Positions 38,355 through 47,538 of a DNA stretch of 64,000 bases are shown piece by piece; the first letter of the stretch is position 1, and the number at the start of each line of letters is the position of its first letter. Source of the DNA: Bacteroidota bacterium (lineage in GTDB: Bacteria; Bacteroidota; Ignavibacteria; Ignavibacteriales; Melioribacteraceae); assembly GCA_023381535.1 (NCBI GenBank), contig JAMCSN010000022.1:1-64000 (forward strand), read 5' to 3'. Below the pieces are notes generated by a model. The model was not told the DNA's origin. It saw nothing but the letters and a program-made list of their open reading frames with translations, and did not search any database. Made by a program: the position numbers and the translations under genes.

Positions 38355-39003
38355 CGAAACACAAAGAAATGTTCTTCGATATATTGGAATTAAAACTGCA
38401 AGCTTAGCAATTCGTCTCTTAATGAAAACATTAAGAATTCGAGTTGTGAACGGTGAGGCAGTTACAAATGCTGTGAATGAAAAAAGAAATTTCGTTTCAG
38501 CATTCTGGCACGGTTCTATGATGATCGGATGGTACATCCATCGCATGAAAAATGTTTCTGCGCTTGTAAGTCAAAGTAAAGACGGAGATGTGCTTGCCGC
38601 AGTTTTGGAAAAATGGAATTATCATGTTGTACGCGGTTCAAGTTCAGTAGGCGGACAAGAAGCTTTAGCAATTATGGTTGAACTGATTCAAAAAAATTAT
38701 TCGCTGGCAATAACACCGGATGGACCTCGCGGACCGATTCACAAGATGAAAGCCGGAGCCGTTGTAGCAGCTAAGAAATCTTCCGTTCCACTTTTCTTGG
38801 CTGGTATCGGAATCAAAAACAAGATTGTTCTAAAAAGCTGGGATCATTTTGAAGTTCCGAAACCGTTTGCGAAAGTTGTTGTCGTTTATTCCGGATCGGT
38901 TTTGGTTGATGGAAATTTAAGTCGCGATGAAACAAGCGAAAAAATAATTGAGTGCGAAAATTTGTTAAATAAGCTGCAAAAGGATGCGTTGGAGTTGTGC
39001 TAA
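38344..39003 (+). CDS. DUF374-family lysophospholipid acyltransferase-like protein
   Basis: A 219-residue protein. FWHGSMMIGWYIH (about 56-68) and LAITPDGPRGPIHKMKAG (about 120-137) are the two motifs of the DUF374 group of acyltransferases. It overlaps lpxB by 11 bases and lpxK by 7 bases, so an acyl transfer step in lipid A or Kdo-lipid A synthesis is a reasonable inference. A hydrophobic N-terminal segment suggests membrane association. Confidence 0.82.
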   Translation: MKLSETQRNVLRYIGIKTASLAIRLLMKTLRIRVVNGEAVTNAVNEKRNFVSAFWHGSMMIGWYIHRMKNVSALVSQSKDGDVLAAVLEKWNYHVVRGSSSVGGQEALAIMVELIQKNYSLAITPDGPRGPIHKMKAGAVVAAKKSSVPLFLAGIGIKNKIVLKSWDHFEVPKPFAKVVVVYSGSVLVDGNLSRDETSEKIIECENLLNKLQKDALELC

Positions 39004-40043
39004 AATTAGTAAGAATATTGTTATCACCGTTGGCAATAATTTTTTCGTTCGTCATAAAAATTAGAAATTCGTTCTTTGAAAAAAATATTTTCAAAATATC
39101 TAAAGTTGATGCAAAAGTTATTTCAGTCGGCAACTTAACCGTAGGGGGTTCAGGTAAAACACCCGCGGTGATAATGCTGGCAAAGACCTTGCAGAATCAG
39201 AACAAAAAAATTGGTTTGTTGAGCCGTGGTTACGGACGCAAATCGTACGGATATGTTTACGTAAGCAACGGAAATAAAATTTTAAGCTCGGTAGATGAAT
39301 CCGGCGACGAAATGTATTTCATGTCGGACGAACTGAAGGTTCCGACCGCAGTTGCCGAGCGGAGAGTTGACGGCGCAAAACGGTTCATTCGCGATTCACA
39401 CGTTGATGCAATAATACTTGACGATGCGTTCCAGCACAGATGGATTCACCGCGATCTCGATGTTGTGGTAATCGATCAAAGATTCTTGCTTAAGACCGGA
39501 GAGATAGAACAAAAGATGCTTCCGCTGGGTTTAATGCGAGAACCTTTTAGTTCTTTGGAGCGCGCCGACGTAATAATTATCAACAGAAAATTTTCTGTCA
39601 AAGAAGAGATTCCGAAAAAATTGAAAAAATATTTTGTGAACAAACAAGTGTTTACCGGTTTCTACATCGAAGAAGGAATATACGACGTCAAGACGCATCA
39701 TTCGTTCGACATGAAAGAATTTCAAGGGCAGAAGAGTTTGGTGGTTTGCGGAATTGCGAACCCGGACTCGGTCATAAAAGTTTTGGAGAAAAATAATATC
39801 GACGTTACAAACAAAATGATCTTTACAGATCACAAAGATTACAGTCTAAAGGAAGTGCACGACATTAGGAAGAAATTTTACGATACCAATTCATACTCGG
39901 TTCTAACAACGCAAAAGGATGCGGTTAAGCTGAACAAGTATTCCAAAGAGTTGGACGATATCGATATTTATTATCTCAAGATCGAATTAAAACTCGACGA
40001 GCAGGAAAAGTTTAACCAATTAATTTTGAAATCAATTAATTAA
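38997..40043 (+). CDS. lpxK: Tetraacyldisaccharide 4'-kinase
   Basis: A 348-residue kinase that adds the 4'-phosphate to the lipid A disaccharide. An N-terminal membrane helix (about 5-22) precedes the P-loop VGNLTVGGSGKTPAVIML, then LSRGYGRKS and LDDAFQHRWIHRDLDVVVID. The start is GTG 38997, overlapping the preceding gene; the GGAG before it is very close, so the start is moderately certain. It is the third lipid A gene in a row. Confidence 0.94.
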   Translation: MLKLVRILLSPLAIIFSFVIKIRNSFFEKNIFKISKVDAKVISVGNLTVGGSGKTPAVIMLAKTLQNQNKKIGLLSRGYGRKSYGYVYVSNGNKILSSVDESGDEMYFMSDELKVPTAVAERRVDGAKRFIRDSHVDAIILDDAFQHRWIHRDLDVVVIDQRFLLKTGEIEQKMLPLGLMREPFSSLERADVIIINRKFSVKEEIPKKLKKYFVNKQVFTGFYIEEGIYDVKTHHSFDMKEFQGQKSLVVCGIANPDSVIKVLEKNNIDVTNKMIFTDHKDYSLKEVHDIRKKFYDTNSYSVLTTQKDAVKLNKYSKELDDIDIYYLKIELKLDEQEKFNQLILKSIN

Positions 40044-40073
40044 TAAAAGAAACATCTATTGGAGGAATATTAA

Positions 40074-42881
40074 ATGGCTGCAAAAGCAAAAAAGTATGTC
40101 TATTACTTCGGCGGAAAACGTGCTGAAGGTAAAGCTGACATGAAAGAACTTCTCGGCGGCAAAGGCGCTAACCTTGCCGAAATGGTAAATATCGGTTTAC
40201 CTGTCCCCGCCGGCTTCACAATTACAACGGAAGTCTGCACGGCATATTATGAGAACAAAAAGAAATATCCCAAAGAACTGGAAAAACAAGTTAAAGACGC
40301 TCTCGCAAAAGTTGAAAAAGAAATGGGCGCAAAATTCGGCGACTCGAAAAATCCATTGTTGGTTTCGGTTCGATCAGGCGCGCGCGCTTCTATGCCTGGT
40401 ATGATGGAAACGATTTTGAATGTAGGATTGAACAACACTACACGTGAGGCATTGATCGCCAAGACCGGCAATCCGCGATTCGTGTATGATTCGCATCGCC
40501 GTTTGATTCAGATGTATTCTGATGTTGTTATGGAAAAAGCTGCCGGCATCGAACCGGAAGAAGGTAAAGGAGTTCGTCAACAACTCGAACACGAACTTCA
40601 TAAAATGAAAGAAGCTCGCGGCGCGAAAAGCGATACCGATTTAACATCTGACGACCTGAAAGAACTTATCGAGATTTACAAAGCAAAAGTTCAGGAAGTC
40701 TTGGGCAAAGCTTTTCCGGAAGAACCGATGGCTCAACTCTGGGGCGCTATCTCTGCTGTATTTCAAAGCTGGATGGGTAAACGCGCAATCTCTTACAGAA
40801 GAATTGAAGGCATACCGGATGATTGGGGAACAGCTGTAAACGTTCAATCTATGGTATTCGGCAACATGGGCGATACGTCCGCAACCGGTGTTGCATTCAC
40901 ACGTAACCCCGCTACCGGCGAAAATTATTTCTACGGTGAGTGGTTGCCAAACGCGCAAGGTGAAGATGTTGTTGCCGGCATCAGAACGCCAAACCCGATT
41001 AACGAAGTTGGAAAGAGCGAACATACCGAACATCTTCCGTCGCTCGAAACCGGAATGCCGCCAACATACAAACAGCTTCACGGAATTCAGAGAACGCTCG
41101 AAAAACATTATCACGATATGCTTGATATAGAGTTCACGATTCAAGAAGGCAGACTTTACATGCTTCAGTGCCGCGTAGGAAAAAGAAACGGTCCCGCAGC
41201 TGTAAAGATGGCGCTCGATATGTACAATGAAAAGCTTATTACAAAAGAAGAAGCAGTTATGCGCGTTCAACCTTCACAATTAGACGAGCTTCTCCATCCA
41301 ATCATCGACCCGGTTGCAGAAAAAAATGTTAGTGCGATTGCAAAAGGTTTGCCAGCAGGTCCCGGCGGCGCAAGCGGTCAAGTCGTATTCTCCGCTGCAG
41401 ACGCAGTTGCATGGGCAAAGAGCGGCAAGAGAGTAATATTAGTTCGCGAAGAAACCAATCCGGAAGACATTGAAGGTATGCGTGCAGCACAGGCAATCTT
41501 AACCGGTCGCGGCGGAATGACCTCTCACGCAGCGCTCGTTGCACGCGGCTGGGGTAAATGCTGTATAGTTGGTGCAGGATCAATTAAAATAAATTATGGC
41601 GCAAAATATTTCACGGTCGGCGGCGTTACAGTCCGCGAAGGCGATTGGTTAACACTCAACGGCTCGAAAGGAACTGTTTACCAGGGCGAGTTGCCGATGA
41701 TCAAAGTTGCTGAAGAGAATCCGGATTTCAAAGCATTCATGAAAATTTGCGATCAAGTAAGAAAATTAAAAGTAAGAACGAACGCAGATACGCCGGAAGA
41801 CGCGGCACGTGCACGTGCATTCGGCGCCGAAGGAATCGGTTTGTTCAGAACCGAACACATGTTCTACGGAAAACATTCCGAAGAACCGTTGTTCAAACTC
41901 CGCAAGATGATTGTATCCAAGACCGAACAAGAAAGACGCGATGCATTAAACGAACTTTATCCTCATGTTAAAGCTGATATAAAAGGTACTCTTGAGGCAA
42001 TGGACGGATTCCCGGTTACAATTCGTACGCTCGACCCGCCGCTTCATGAATTTGTTCCGACAAGAAACGACGAAAGAGAAAAACTTGCCGGCAGTCTTGG
42101 AATTTCTTTGCACGAATTAAATGAACGTGCCGAGAAACTTCATGAAAGCAATCCGATGATGGGACACCGCGGCGTTCGTCTTGGTATCACCTATCCGGAA
42201 ATTACTGAGATGCAAGTTCGTGCAATTTTCGAAGCAACGGCTGAATTATTGGCTGAAGGTAAAAAAGCATTCCCGGAAATAATGATTCCTGTTGTTGGAC
42301 ATGAAAATGAACTCAAAGATCAATATCAACTCGTTTCCAAAATATATGCTGAAGTCTGCGAGAAGTTCGGTCTAAAGAAAATTCCTCACATGACCGGAAC
42401 AATGATCGAAATTCCACGCGCATGTTTAACCGCAGATAAAATTGCCGAGTACGCTCAGTTCTTCTCATTCGGTACAAACGACTTAACGCAAATGGGTTTC
42501 GGTTTCTCGCGCGATGATATCGGCGGATTCTTAGCGGATTATCTTGAAAAGAAAATTCTTCCGGTCGATCCATTCCAATCAATCGATCAAGAAGGTATCG
42601 GTCAATTGATGGTCACAGCAGTTACCAAAGGAAGAGCAACACGCAACGATCTTAAGATCGGTATCTGCGGCGAACACGGCGGCGAGCCAAAGTCTGTTGA
42701 GTTCTGCCACAAAATCGGATTGAACTACGTCAGCTGTTCACCGTTCCGCGTTCCAATCGCAAGATTGGCGGCGGCACATGCGGTTGTTAAAGAAATGAAA
42801 AGTATAAAACCGGTTAAAGGCGCTGCAAAGAAATCAGCAAAGCCGGCAAGCCGAAGTAAAAAGTCGGCAAAGAAAAAATAA
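40074..42881 (+). CDS. ppdK: Pyruvate, phosphate dikinase
   Basis: A 935-residue enzyme that interconverts pyruvate, ATP and phosphate with PEP, AMP and PPi. The ATP-binding domain has LLGGKGANLAEMVNIGLPVPAGF. The swivelling phosphohistidine domain has GRGGMTSHAALVARGWGK (H485). The PEP-binding barrel has GIGLFRTEHMFYG and the C-terminal GICGEHGGEPKSVEFC. GGAGG precedes ATG 40074. The last about 25 residues form a Lys/Ser/Ala-rich basic tail that is not part of the usual enzyme. Confidence 0.97.
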   Translation: MAAKAKKYVYYFGGKRAEGKADMKELLGGKGANLAEMVNIGLPVPAGFTITTEVCTAYYENKKKYPKELEKQVKDALAKVEKEMGAKFGDSKNPLLVSVRSGARASMPGMMETILNVGLNNTTREALIAKTGNPRFVYDSHRRLIQMYSDVVMEKAAGIEPEEGKGVRQQLEHELHKMKEARGAKSDTDLTSDDLKELIEIYKAKVQEVLGKAFPEEPMAQLWGAISAVFQSWMGKRAISYRRIEGIPDDWGTAVNVQSMVFGNMGDTSATGVAFTRNPATGENYFYGEWLPNAQGEDVVAGIRTPNPINEVGKSEHTEHLPSLETGMPPTYKQLHGIQRTLEKHYHDMLDIEFTIQEGRLYMLQCRVGKRNGPAAVKMALDMYNEKLITKEEAVMRVQPSQLDELLHPIIDPVAEKNVSAIAKGLPAGPGGASGQVVFSAADAVAWAKSGKRVILVREETNPEDIEGMRAAQAILTGRGGMTSHAALVARGWGKCCIVGAGSIKINYGAKYFTVGGVTVREGDWLTLNGSKGTVYQGELPMIKVAEENPDFKAFMKICDQVRKLKVRTNADTPEDAARARAFGAEGIGLFRTEHMFYGKHSEEPLFKLRKMIVSKTEQERRDALNELYPHVKADIKGTLEAMDGFPVTIRTLDPPLHEFVPTRNDEREKLAGSLGISLHELNERAEKLHESNPMMGHRGVRLGITYPEITEMQVRAIFEATAELLAEGKKAFPEIMIPVVGHENELKDQYQLVSKIYAEVCEKFGLKKIPHMTGTMIEIPRACLTADKIAEYAQFFSFGTNDLTQMGFGFSRDDIGGFLADYLEKKILPVDPFQSIDQEGIGQLMVTAVTKGRATRNDLKIGICGEHGGEPKSVEFCHKIGLNYVSCSPFRVPIARLAAAHAVVKEMKSIKPVKGAAKKSAKPASRSKKSAKKK

Positions 42882-42889
42882 GTGAACAA

Positions 42890-42925
42890 TTGTCATTCTT
42901 CCTCGTTGGTTCCAACGAATGACAA
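42890..42925. repeat. Intergenic inverted repeat between ppdK and queA
   Basis: TTGTCATT (42890-42897) and AATGACAA (42918-42925) form a perfect outer stem, with an inner CGTTG/CAACG pairing. No T-run follows, so it is not a classical terminator. It may be a REP-like element or an mRNA processing or stability hairpin. Confidence 0.5.
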
Positions 42926-42951
42926 AATAATGAACAACAAGAGGAGAATAA

Positions 42952-43989
42952 ATGAAGTTATCTGATTTCAAGTACAACTTACCAAAGACGGCGATCGCAA
43001 AACATCCGGTCTCTCCGCGCGATAAATCGAAGTTGATGGTTCTCAATCGCGCTACAGGCGAGATAGAGCAGCATACGTTTGCCGACGTCGTAGATTTTAT
43101 GGAAAAGGGCGACGTGGTTGTGGTCAATAAAACTAAAGTTATGCAGGCGCGATTGTTCGGCAAGAAGGAAAGAACGAATGCTAAGATCGAAGTATTTGTA
43201 CTGCGCGAATTAAATAAAGAAGAAAATATTTGGGATGTGATTGTTGACCCTGCCCGTAAGGTGAGAATTGGAAATAGAATCTATTTCAATGATAAGTTGT
43301 GGTGCGAAGTTATCGATAATACGACTTCACGCGGACGCACGGTTCGTTTCAACGAAGATGCGGGAGATATTTTCAAAGCGATCGAAAAAATCGGTCACAC
43401 TCCACTTCCGCCGTATATCAAACGCGACGCCGTTGCAAACGATAAAGACAATTACCAGACAATCTTTGCCGAGGTTGACGGTTCCGTTGCAGCTCCGACC
43501 GCTGCGCTGCATTTTTCATCCACACTCGCGCGCAAAATTGAAAAGAAAGGAATCAAAATTGTTCCGGTAATTCTTCACATCGGACTCGGTACGTTCCGCC
43601 CCGTTGAAGTTGAAGATCTTACGAAGCACAAAATGGATTCGGAATTTTTCGAAGTACCGGATGAAACGGCAAAAGTGATTAACAAAGCACTGCAAGAAAA
43701 GAAAAATGTGTATGTCGTTGGCACAAGCACTTGCCGCGCTCTTGAAAGCAGCGTTACAGCCGAAGGTTTTGCAAAACCGAATTTCGGCTGGACGGATAAA
43801 TTCATTTTTCCTCCTTACGATTTCAAGATCACAAAGAAACTGATTACGAATTTTCATCAGCCGGAATCGACATTGATGATGCTCGCCGCTGCATTTGCGG
43901 GATATGATTTTATTGTTAAAGCATATAAGAAAGCATTGAAGGACGGCTATCGCTTCTTAAGTTACGGCGATGCCATGTTGATTATATAA
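42952..43989 (+). CDS. queA: S-adenosylmethionine:tRNA ribosyltransferase-isomerase
   Basis: A 345-residue QueA, which forms epoxyqueuosine on tRNA. The family pattern is clear: DFKYNLPKTAIAKHPVSPRDKSKLMVLNR at the start, DRYQTIFAE-like DNYQTIFAEVDGSVAAPTA in the middle, and the ending LITNFHQPESTLMMLAAAFAG with YRFLSYGDAMLI. GAGGAG precedes ATG 42952. Other queuosine genes are not in the window. Confidence 0.96.
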   Translation: MKLSDFKYNLPKTAIAKHPVSPRDKSKLMVLNRATGEIEQHTFADVVDFMEKGDVVVVNKTKVMQARLFGKKERTNAKIEVFVLRELNKEENIWDVIVDPARKVRIGNRIYFNDKLWCEVIDNTTSRGRTVRFNEDAGDIFKAIEKIGHTPLPPYIKRDAVANDKDNYQTIFAEVDGSVAAPTAALHFSSTLARKIEKKGIKIVPVILHIGLGTFRPVEVEDLTKHKMDSEFFEVPDETAKVINKALQEKKNVYVVGTSTCRALESSVTAEGFAKPNFGWTDKFIFPPYDFKITKKLITNFHQPESTLMMLAAAFAGYDFIVKAYKKALKDGYRFLSYGDAMLII

Positions 43990-43997
43990 CAAATGTC

Positions 43998-44083
43998 TGT
44001 AGGTCGAGACTACCCGCCTTGACTTTTTTAGCCAAGGCGAGGCAGGCTGTCTCGACCCAGACGATTCGGAGAATCGTCCTACA
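43998..44083. repeat. Nested palindromic (REP/MITE-like) element between queA and ispD
   Basis: An 86-bp element with terminal inverted repeats TGTAGG and CCTACA. Inside are GTCGAGAC (44003-44010) with GTCTCGAC (44049-44056), CGCCTTG (44015-44021) with CAAGGCG (44033-44039), and the hairpin GACGATTC-GGA-GAATCGTC (44060-44078). It has no open frame and ends three bases before the ispD ATG. The nested design suggests a mobile palindromic repeat; copy number elsewhere cannot be seen here. Confidence 0.7.
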
Positions 44084-44086
44084 AAT

Positions 44087-44767
44087 ATGAAATGTTATGC
44101 AATTATTCCATCGGGAGGTTTGGGCAAGCGGATGAACAACCCGTTGCCCAAACAATATATGCAATTCCACGGCAAGGAGTTGATTGCATACACGCTTGAT
44201 GTTTTTCAGAAGTCAAATCAAATAGACTCAATTGTAATTGCCGCGCAAAAAGAATTTTTCCCGCTGCTTAATGAGATCAAGCAAAAGTACTCGCTGACAA
44301 AAATAAAAAGCATAATAGAAGGTGGAATAGAAAGACAGCATTCGGTTTTCAACGCGCTAAGATCTATTCAATGCAGCGGAGATGATATTGTTGTCGTCCA
44401 CGATGCGGTACGACCTCTCCTCTCTCAAGAAATCCTTTCAAAATCGATTGAAACGGCAATTCAATTTGGAAGCGCTGTTGTTGCAATCAAAGCACGCGAC
44501 ACATTGATAAACGGTACCGATTCAGTTCTATCATACGTTGACCGGAGTGAAATTTTTTATGCCCAGACTCCCCAAGTCTTCCGGTATGGAATTCTAATGG
44601 ATGCCATGAAAAAAGCTGAAACAGAAAATTTTATTGGTACGGATGAATCAATGCTTGTTCACCGCACCGGTTGCAAAATAAAAATTGTTGATGGCTCATC
44701 GCTCAACTTCAAGATTACCAACCAGGATGATATCAAACTTTTTGAATTGCTCACCAGAGGCAAATGA
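44087..44767 (+). CDS. ispD: 2-C-methyl-D-erythritol 4-phosphate cytidylyltransferase
   Basis: A 226-residue enzyme of the non-mevalonate isoprenoid pathway, transferring CMP to methylerythritol phosphate. The nucleotide-binding loop IIPSGGLGKRMNNPLPKQY, IVVHDAVRPLLS and the C-terminal GTDESMLVHRTG are diagnostic. ATG 44087 has no Shine-Dalgarno because a palindromic repeat ends directly upstream, so translation may be weak or depend on the RNA structure. No ispF follows. Confidence 0.95.
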   Translation: MKCYAIIPSGGLGKRMNNPLPKQYMQFHGKELIAYTLDVFQKSNQIDSIVIAAQKEFFPLLNEIKQKYSLTKIKSIIEGGIERQHSVFNALRSIQCSGDDIVVVHDAVRPLLSQEILSKSIETAIQFGSAVVAIKARDTLINGTDSVLSYVDRSEIFYAQTPQVFRYGILMDAMKKAETENFIGTDESMLVHRTGCKIKIVDGSSLNFKITNQDDIKLFELLTRGK

Positions 44768-44953
44768 AAAATGGTTTTAATATACTGTCGGGGTAACCTC
44801 GACACTACCATTTGGATGGATTTTTTTGCGCTAAACATGTATCCGTAATATTTCGATAATAGCGTACGCTTTAGTACGCCTTAGTAGTAAATCTTGGCTT
44901 GTATCTAAAACACTTTTTCTCTAAGTTTACTCAAAATTTTTTGGCGATAAATA
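44768..44953 (+). other. Intergenic region between ispD and plsY
   Basis: There is no gene. GTCGGGG (44787-44793) can pair with CCTCGAC (44797-44803), and CCAT-TTGG-ATGG (44808-44819) runs into seven T residues, a weak possible terminator. A small CGTAC/GTACG hairpin lies near 44865. No promoter is convincing. Confidence 0.4.
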
Positions 44954-45622
44954 ATGCTAAACCTAATATTCATCGTAATACTTTCTTACTTAGTTGGCTC
45001 AATCCCTACAAGTATTATTCTTAGCAAACTCGTAAAAGGAATAGATATAAGAAACTACGGCAGCGGCAATGCCGGCGGTTCAAATGTATTCAGAGTTCTC
45101 GGTTGGAAGTGGGGCGTTCTGACAATACTCTTTGACGCATTGAAAGGCGCCGTAGCGGTTATTGTTGTTGCACGTCTCTATCTCGATAGTTTTCCGTTCC
45201 ACAACATAACTCCGTTTGATGATTTCACTCTCGTGCAAATTATTTGCGGCGTTAGCGCGGTATTGGGTCATGTATGGACGGTCTTTGCCGGATTCCGCGG
45301 CGGCAAAGGTATTGCAACCGGACTTGGCGTTTTACTCACAATCACAACTTTGGATATGGCGATTGCGCTTGGTGTTTTTGTTCTTGTCGTAACATTATCC
45401 AGATATATTTCTCTTGGTTCATTGATTGCTGCAATCTCAGTTCCGCTAATTCTAATTGTTCGAGAAAATATTTTCGGTGTGAACATACAGGGCTATCATA
45501 CAATTTTACCGTTTTCAATTTTGCTTGCGTTGTTGGTCATCTTCACTCACAGAGCCAACATAAATAGATTACTGAAAGGCAACGAAAGAAAAATATCATT
45601 CGTAAAAAAGAAATCGAACTAA
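44954..45622 (+). CDS. plsY: Acyl-phosphate:glycerol-3-phosphate acyltransferase
   Basis: A 222-residue membrane protein that acylates glycerol 3-phosphate, the first step of phospholipid synthesis. The three family motifs are present: GSIPTSIILSKLVKGIDIRNYGSGNAGGSNVFR near the N-terminus, GHVWTVFAGFRGGKGIATGLG in the middle, and a later THRANINRLLKGNE. About five membrane helices are visible. It is directly adjacent to gpsA, which makes its substrate; the stop and the gpsA start touch. Confidence 0.96.
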   Translation: MLNLIFIVILSYLVGSIPTSIILSKLVKGIDIRNYGSGNAGGSNVFRVLGWKWGVLTILFDALKGAVAVIVVARLYLDSFPFHNITPFDDFTLVQIICGVSAVLGHVWTVFAGFRGGKGIATGLGVLLTITTLDMAIALGVFVLVVTLSRYISLGSLIAAISVPLILIVRENIFGVNIQGYHTILPFSILLALLVIFTHRANINRLLKGNERKISFVKKKSN

Positions 45623-46624
45623 ATGAGAATTTCTGTTCTCGGAGCCGGCGGCTGGGGGACCACTCTGGCAATTCTTCTTCATTACAACGGCCACAACGTT
45701 ACACTTTGGGAATACAAAAGAAACTACGCTAAAACTCTCGCACGTTCGCGCGAGAACAAAATTTATCTTCCCGGAATTAGAATCCCAAAAGAAATTGAAA
45801 TAACCCACTCGCTGGAAGAAAGCTGCACGAATAAACATCTTATTGTTTTGGCTGTCCCATCGCAATTCATCAGGAGCGTTCTTCACGATATTAAACGGCT
45901 GGATTTCCGCAACACGACTTTTGTAAGCGTCGCTAAAGGAATTGAGAAGGAAACTCTGTTAACCGTCTCACAAATTATTAAAGACGAGATAAAGGAAATC
46001 TCACCGTCACAAATTGGCGTACTTTCCGGACCGAGTCACGCCGAAGAAGTCAGCAGAAAAATTCCGACTGCAGTCGTTACCGCTTCCAAGGATTCGTTCA
46101 CGGCGAAACAGATTCAATCGGCATTCATAACCTCCTACTTCAGAGTTTATTCTTCTACAGATATTCTTGGCGTTGAATACGGCGGCGCGTTGAAAAATGT
46201 TATTGCGATCGGCGCTGGTATAATAGACGGCGCAAAATTCGGCGACAACACAAAAGCGGCTATTATGACGCGCGGCATTGCAGAAATTTCCCGTCTTGGT
46301 ATTGCTCTCGGAGCCAAGCCGGAAACTTTTGCCGGACTTTCCGGAATGGGCGACTTAATCGTAACATGCATGAGCAAGCACAGCCGCAACAGATACGTCG
46401 GCGATCAGATCGGGCGCGGGAAAAAGTTGAAAGACGTTTTGAAAAAGATGCAGATGGTTGCTGAAGGCGTTGAAACATGCCGTTCCGTACACCAGCTTTC
46501 CCAAAAATTCAAAATTGAAACGCCGATTGCTAATGCGGTTTATAAAATTTTATTCGAAGAACGAGACCCCGTTAAGGTTACCTACGAACTGATGACCCGC
46601 GACATGAAAGCCGAAGACGAATAG
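45623..46624 (+). CDS. gpsA: Glycerol-3-phosphate dehydrogenase [NAD(P)+]
   Basis: A 333-residue enzyme making glycerol 3-phosphate for phospholipids. The N-terminal Rossmann motif is VLGAGGWGTTLAIL. VLSGPSHAEEV, GALKNVIAIGAGI (with the catalytic Lys) and GLSGMGDLIVTCMSKHSRNR are diagnostic. The length is normal. Its ATG abuts the plsY stop, so the two are translated from one message and provide consecutive steps. Confidence 0.97.
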   Translation: MRISVLGAGGWGTTLAILLHYNGHNVTLWEYKRNYAKTLARSRENKIYLPGIRIPKEIEITHSLEESCTNKHLIVLAVPSQFIRSVLHDIKRLDFRNTTFVSVAKGIEKETLLTVSQIIKDEIKEISPSQIGVLSGPSHAEEVSRKIPTAVVTASKDSFTAKQIQSAFITSYFRVYSSTDILGVEYGGALKNVIAIGAGIIDGAKFGDNTKAAIMTRGIAEISRLGIALGAKPETFAGLSGMGDLIVTCMSKHSRNRYVGDQIGRGKKLKDVLKKMQMVAEGVETCRSVHQLSQKFKIETPIANAVYKILFEERDPVKVTYELMTRDMKAEDE

Positions 46625-46761
46625 TTCTTGATTCTGGTTTCTTGATGCTGGATATTTAAATAATGCAAGCTCTAGTTTCGTGAATCCACAGAACACCCGG
46701 AGAAGAACATTTATTTTTTATCTATATTAGAAATGAGCCCATTTCATTAATTTAGAAGCAG

Positions 46762-47538
46762 ATGAACGATAATCCTCAATTCAATTTCGATTTCTTTAAG
46801 AGAATTCTATCTGTTCTAAAAAATGAGTTTTCATTTTGTTCTTTTTATGATGCAGCAAATAAACTCTATCACAATAATTCCAAACCTTACGTTCTTCTAC
46901 GCCATGATGTGGATTTAGACCTTGATCTTGCTTTAAGACTTGCGTTAATCGAGAATGATCTAAACGTTAAGTCATGTTTTATGATTATGACGAATTCTCC
47001 TTTCTATTCTTTGGGTAACAAACATTCACAATCTATTGTGAGAGAGATGATTGAAAATGGTCACGAGATAGGATTGCATTTTGATTTTCATAATAACTCG
47101 TTGAGAAACGACGAAACCGGAATTGATCAAATAGAAAATGACATCTTTGAAAGCTGTACTGAACTTGAAAAAATAACGGGCACGAGAATTAATTCCATTT
47201 CTTTTCACAAACCTCTTGCGCAATTCTTAAATGGACCTTTTTACGTAGACGGCAGAATTAATGCATACTCGGCTGAGTTGATGAAATGGTATCTCTCAGA
47301 TTCGAAGGGAAACTGGCGCGAAGGTAATCCGCTTAAGTCACTTGAGAAACGAAGGAATACTATTCTCCAACTTCTTATGCATCCTATCTGGTGGGATGAG
47401 AAACATTTAGACGCACCTGACCGCCTGCAAAATTTTTTTGAACATCGCACGAGAAACCTTACGGTTGAAGAAAAGAATAAATTCAGCGTTTCATTATCTT
47501 CTTATCTTTCTATTCAAAGGAGCAAAAGGGACGAATAA
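46762..47538 (+). CDS. Polysaccharide-deacetylase-like (NodB-fold) protein
   Basis: A 258-residue protein with an N-terminal core like NodB-type deacetylases: VLLRHDVDLDLDLALRLA (metal-binding HD-V-D) and NGHEIGLHFDFHNN (His residues). LMHPIWWDEKH near residue 215 matches the C-terminal motif of related proteins from glycan gene clusters. The substrate is unknown. It runs directly into the methyltransferase gene with no gap. A TATATT lies at 46723 upstream, but no -35 is evident. Confidence 0.7.
   Translation: MNDNPQFNFDFFKRILSVLKNEFSFCSFYDAANKLYHNNSKPYVLLRHDVDLDLDLALRLALIENDLNVKSCFMIMTNSPFYSLGNKHSQSIVREMIENGHEIGLHFDFHNNSLRNDETGIDQIENDIFESCTELEKITGTRINSISFHKPLAQFLNGPFYVDGRINAYSAELMKWYLSDSKGNWREGNPLKSLEKRRNTILQLLMHPIWWDEKHLDAPDRLQNFFEHRTRNLTVEEKNKFSVSLSSYLSIQRSKRDE

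Noticed and set aside
40641..41270. Long antisense open frame (209 codons) opposite ppdK
   Set aside because: It lies wholly inside a clearly coding gene, its translation is Cys/His/Phe-rich with no family pattern, and no Shine-Dalgarno is seen; it is a shadow of codon bias.
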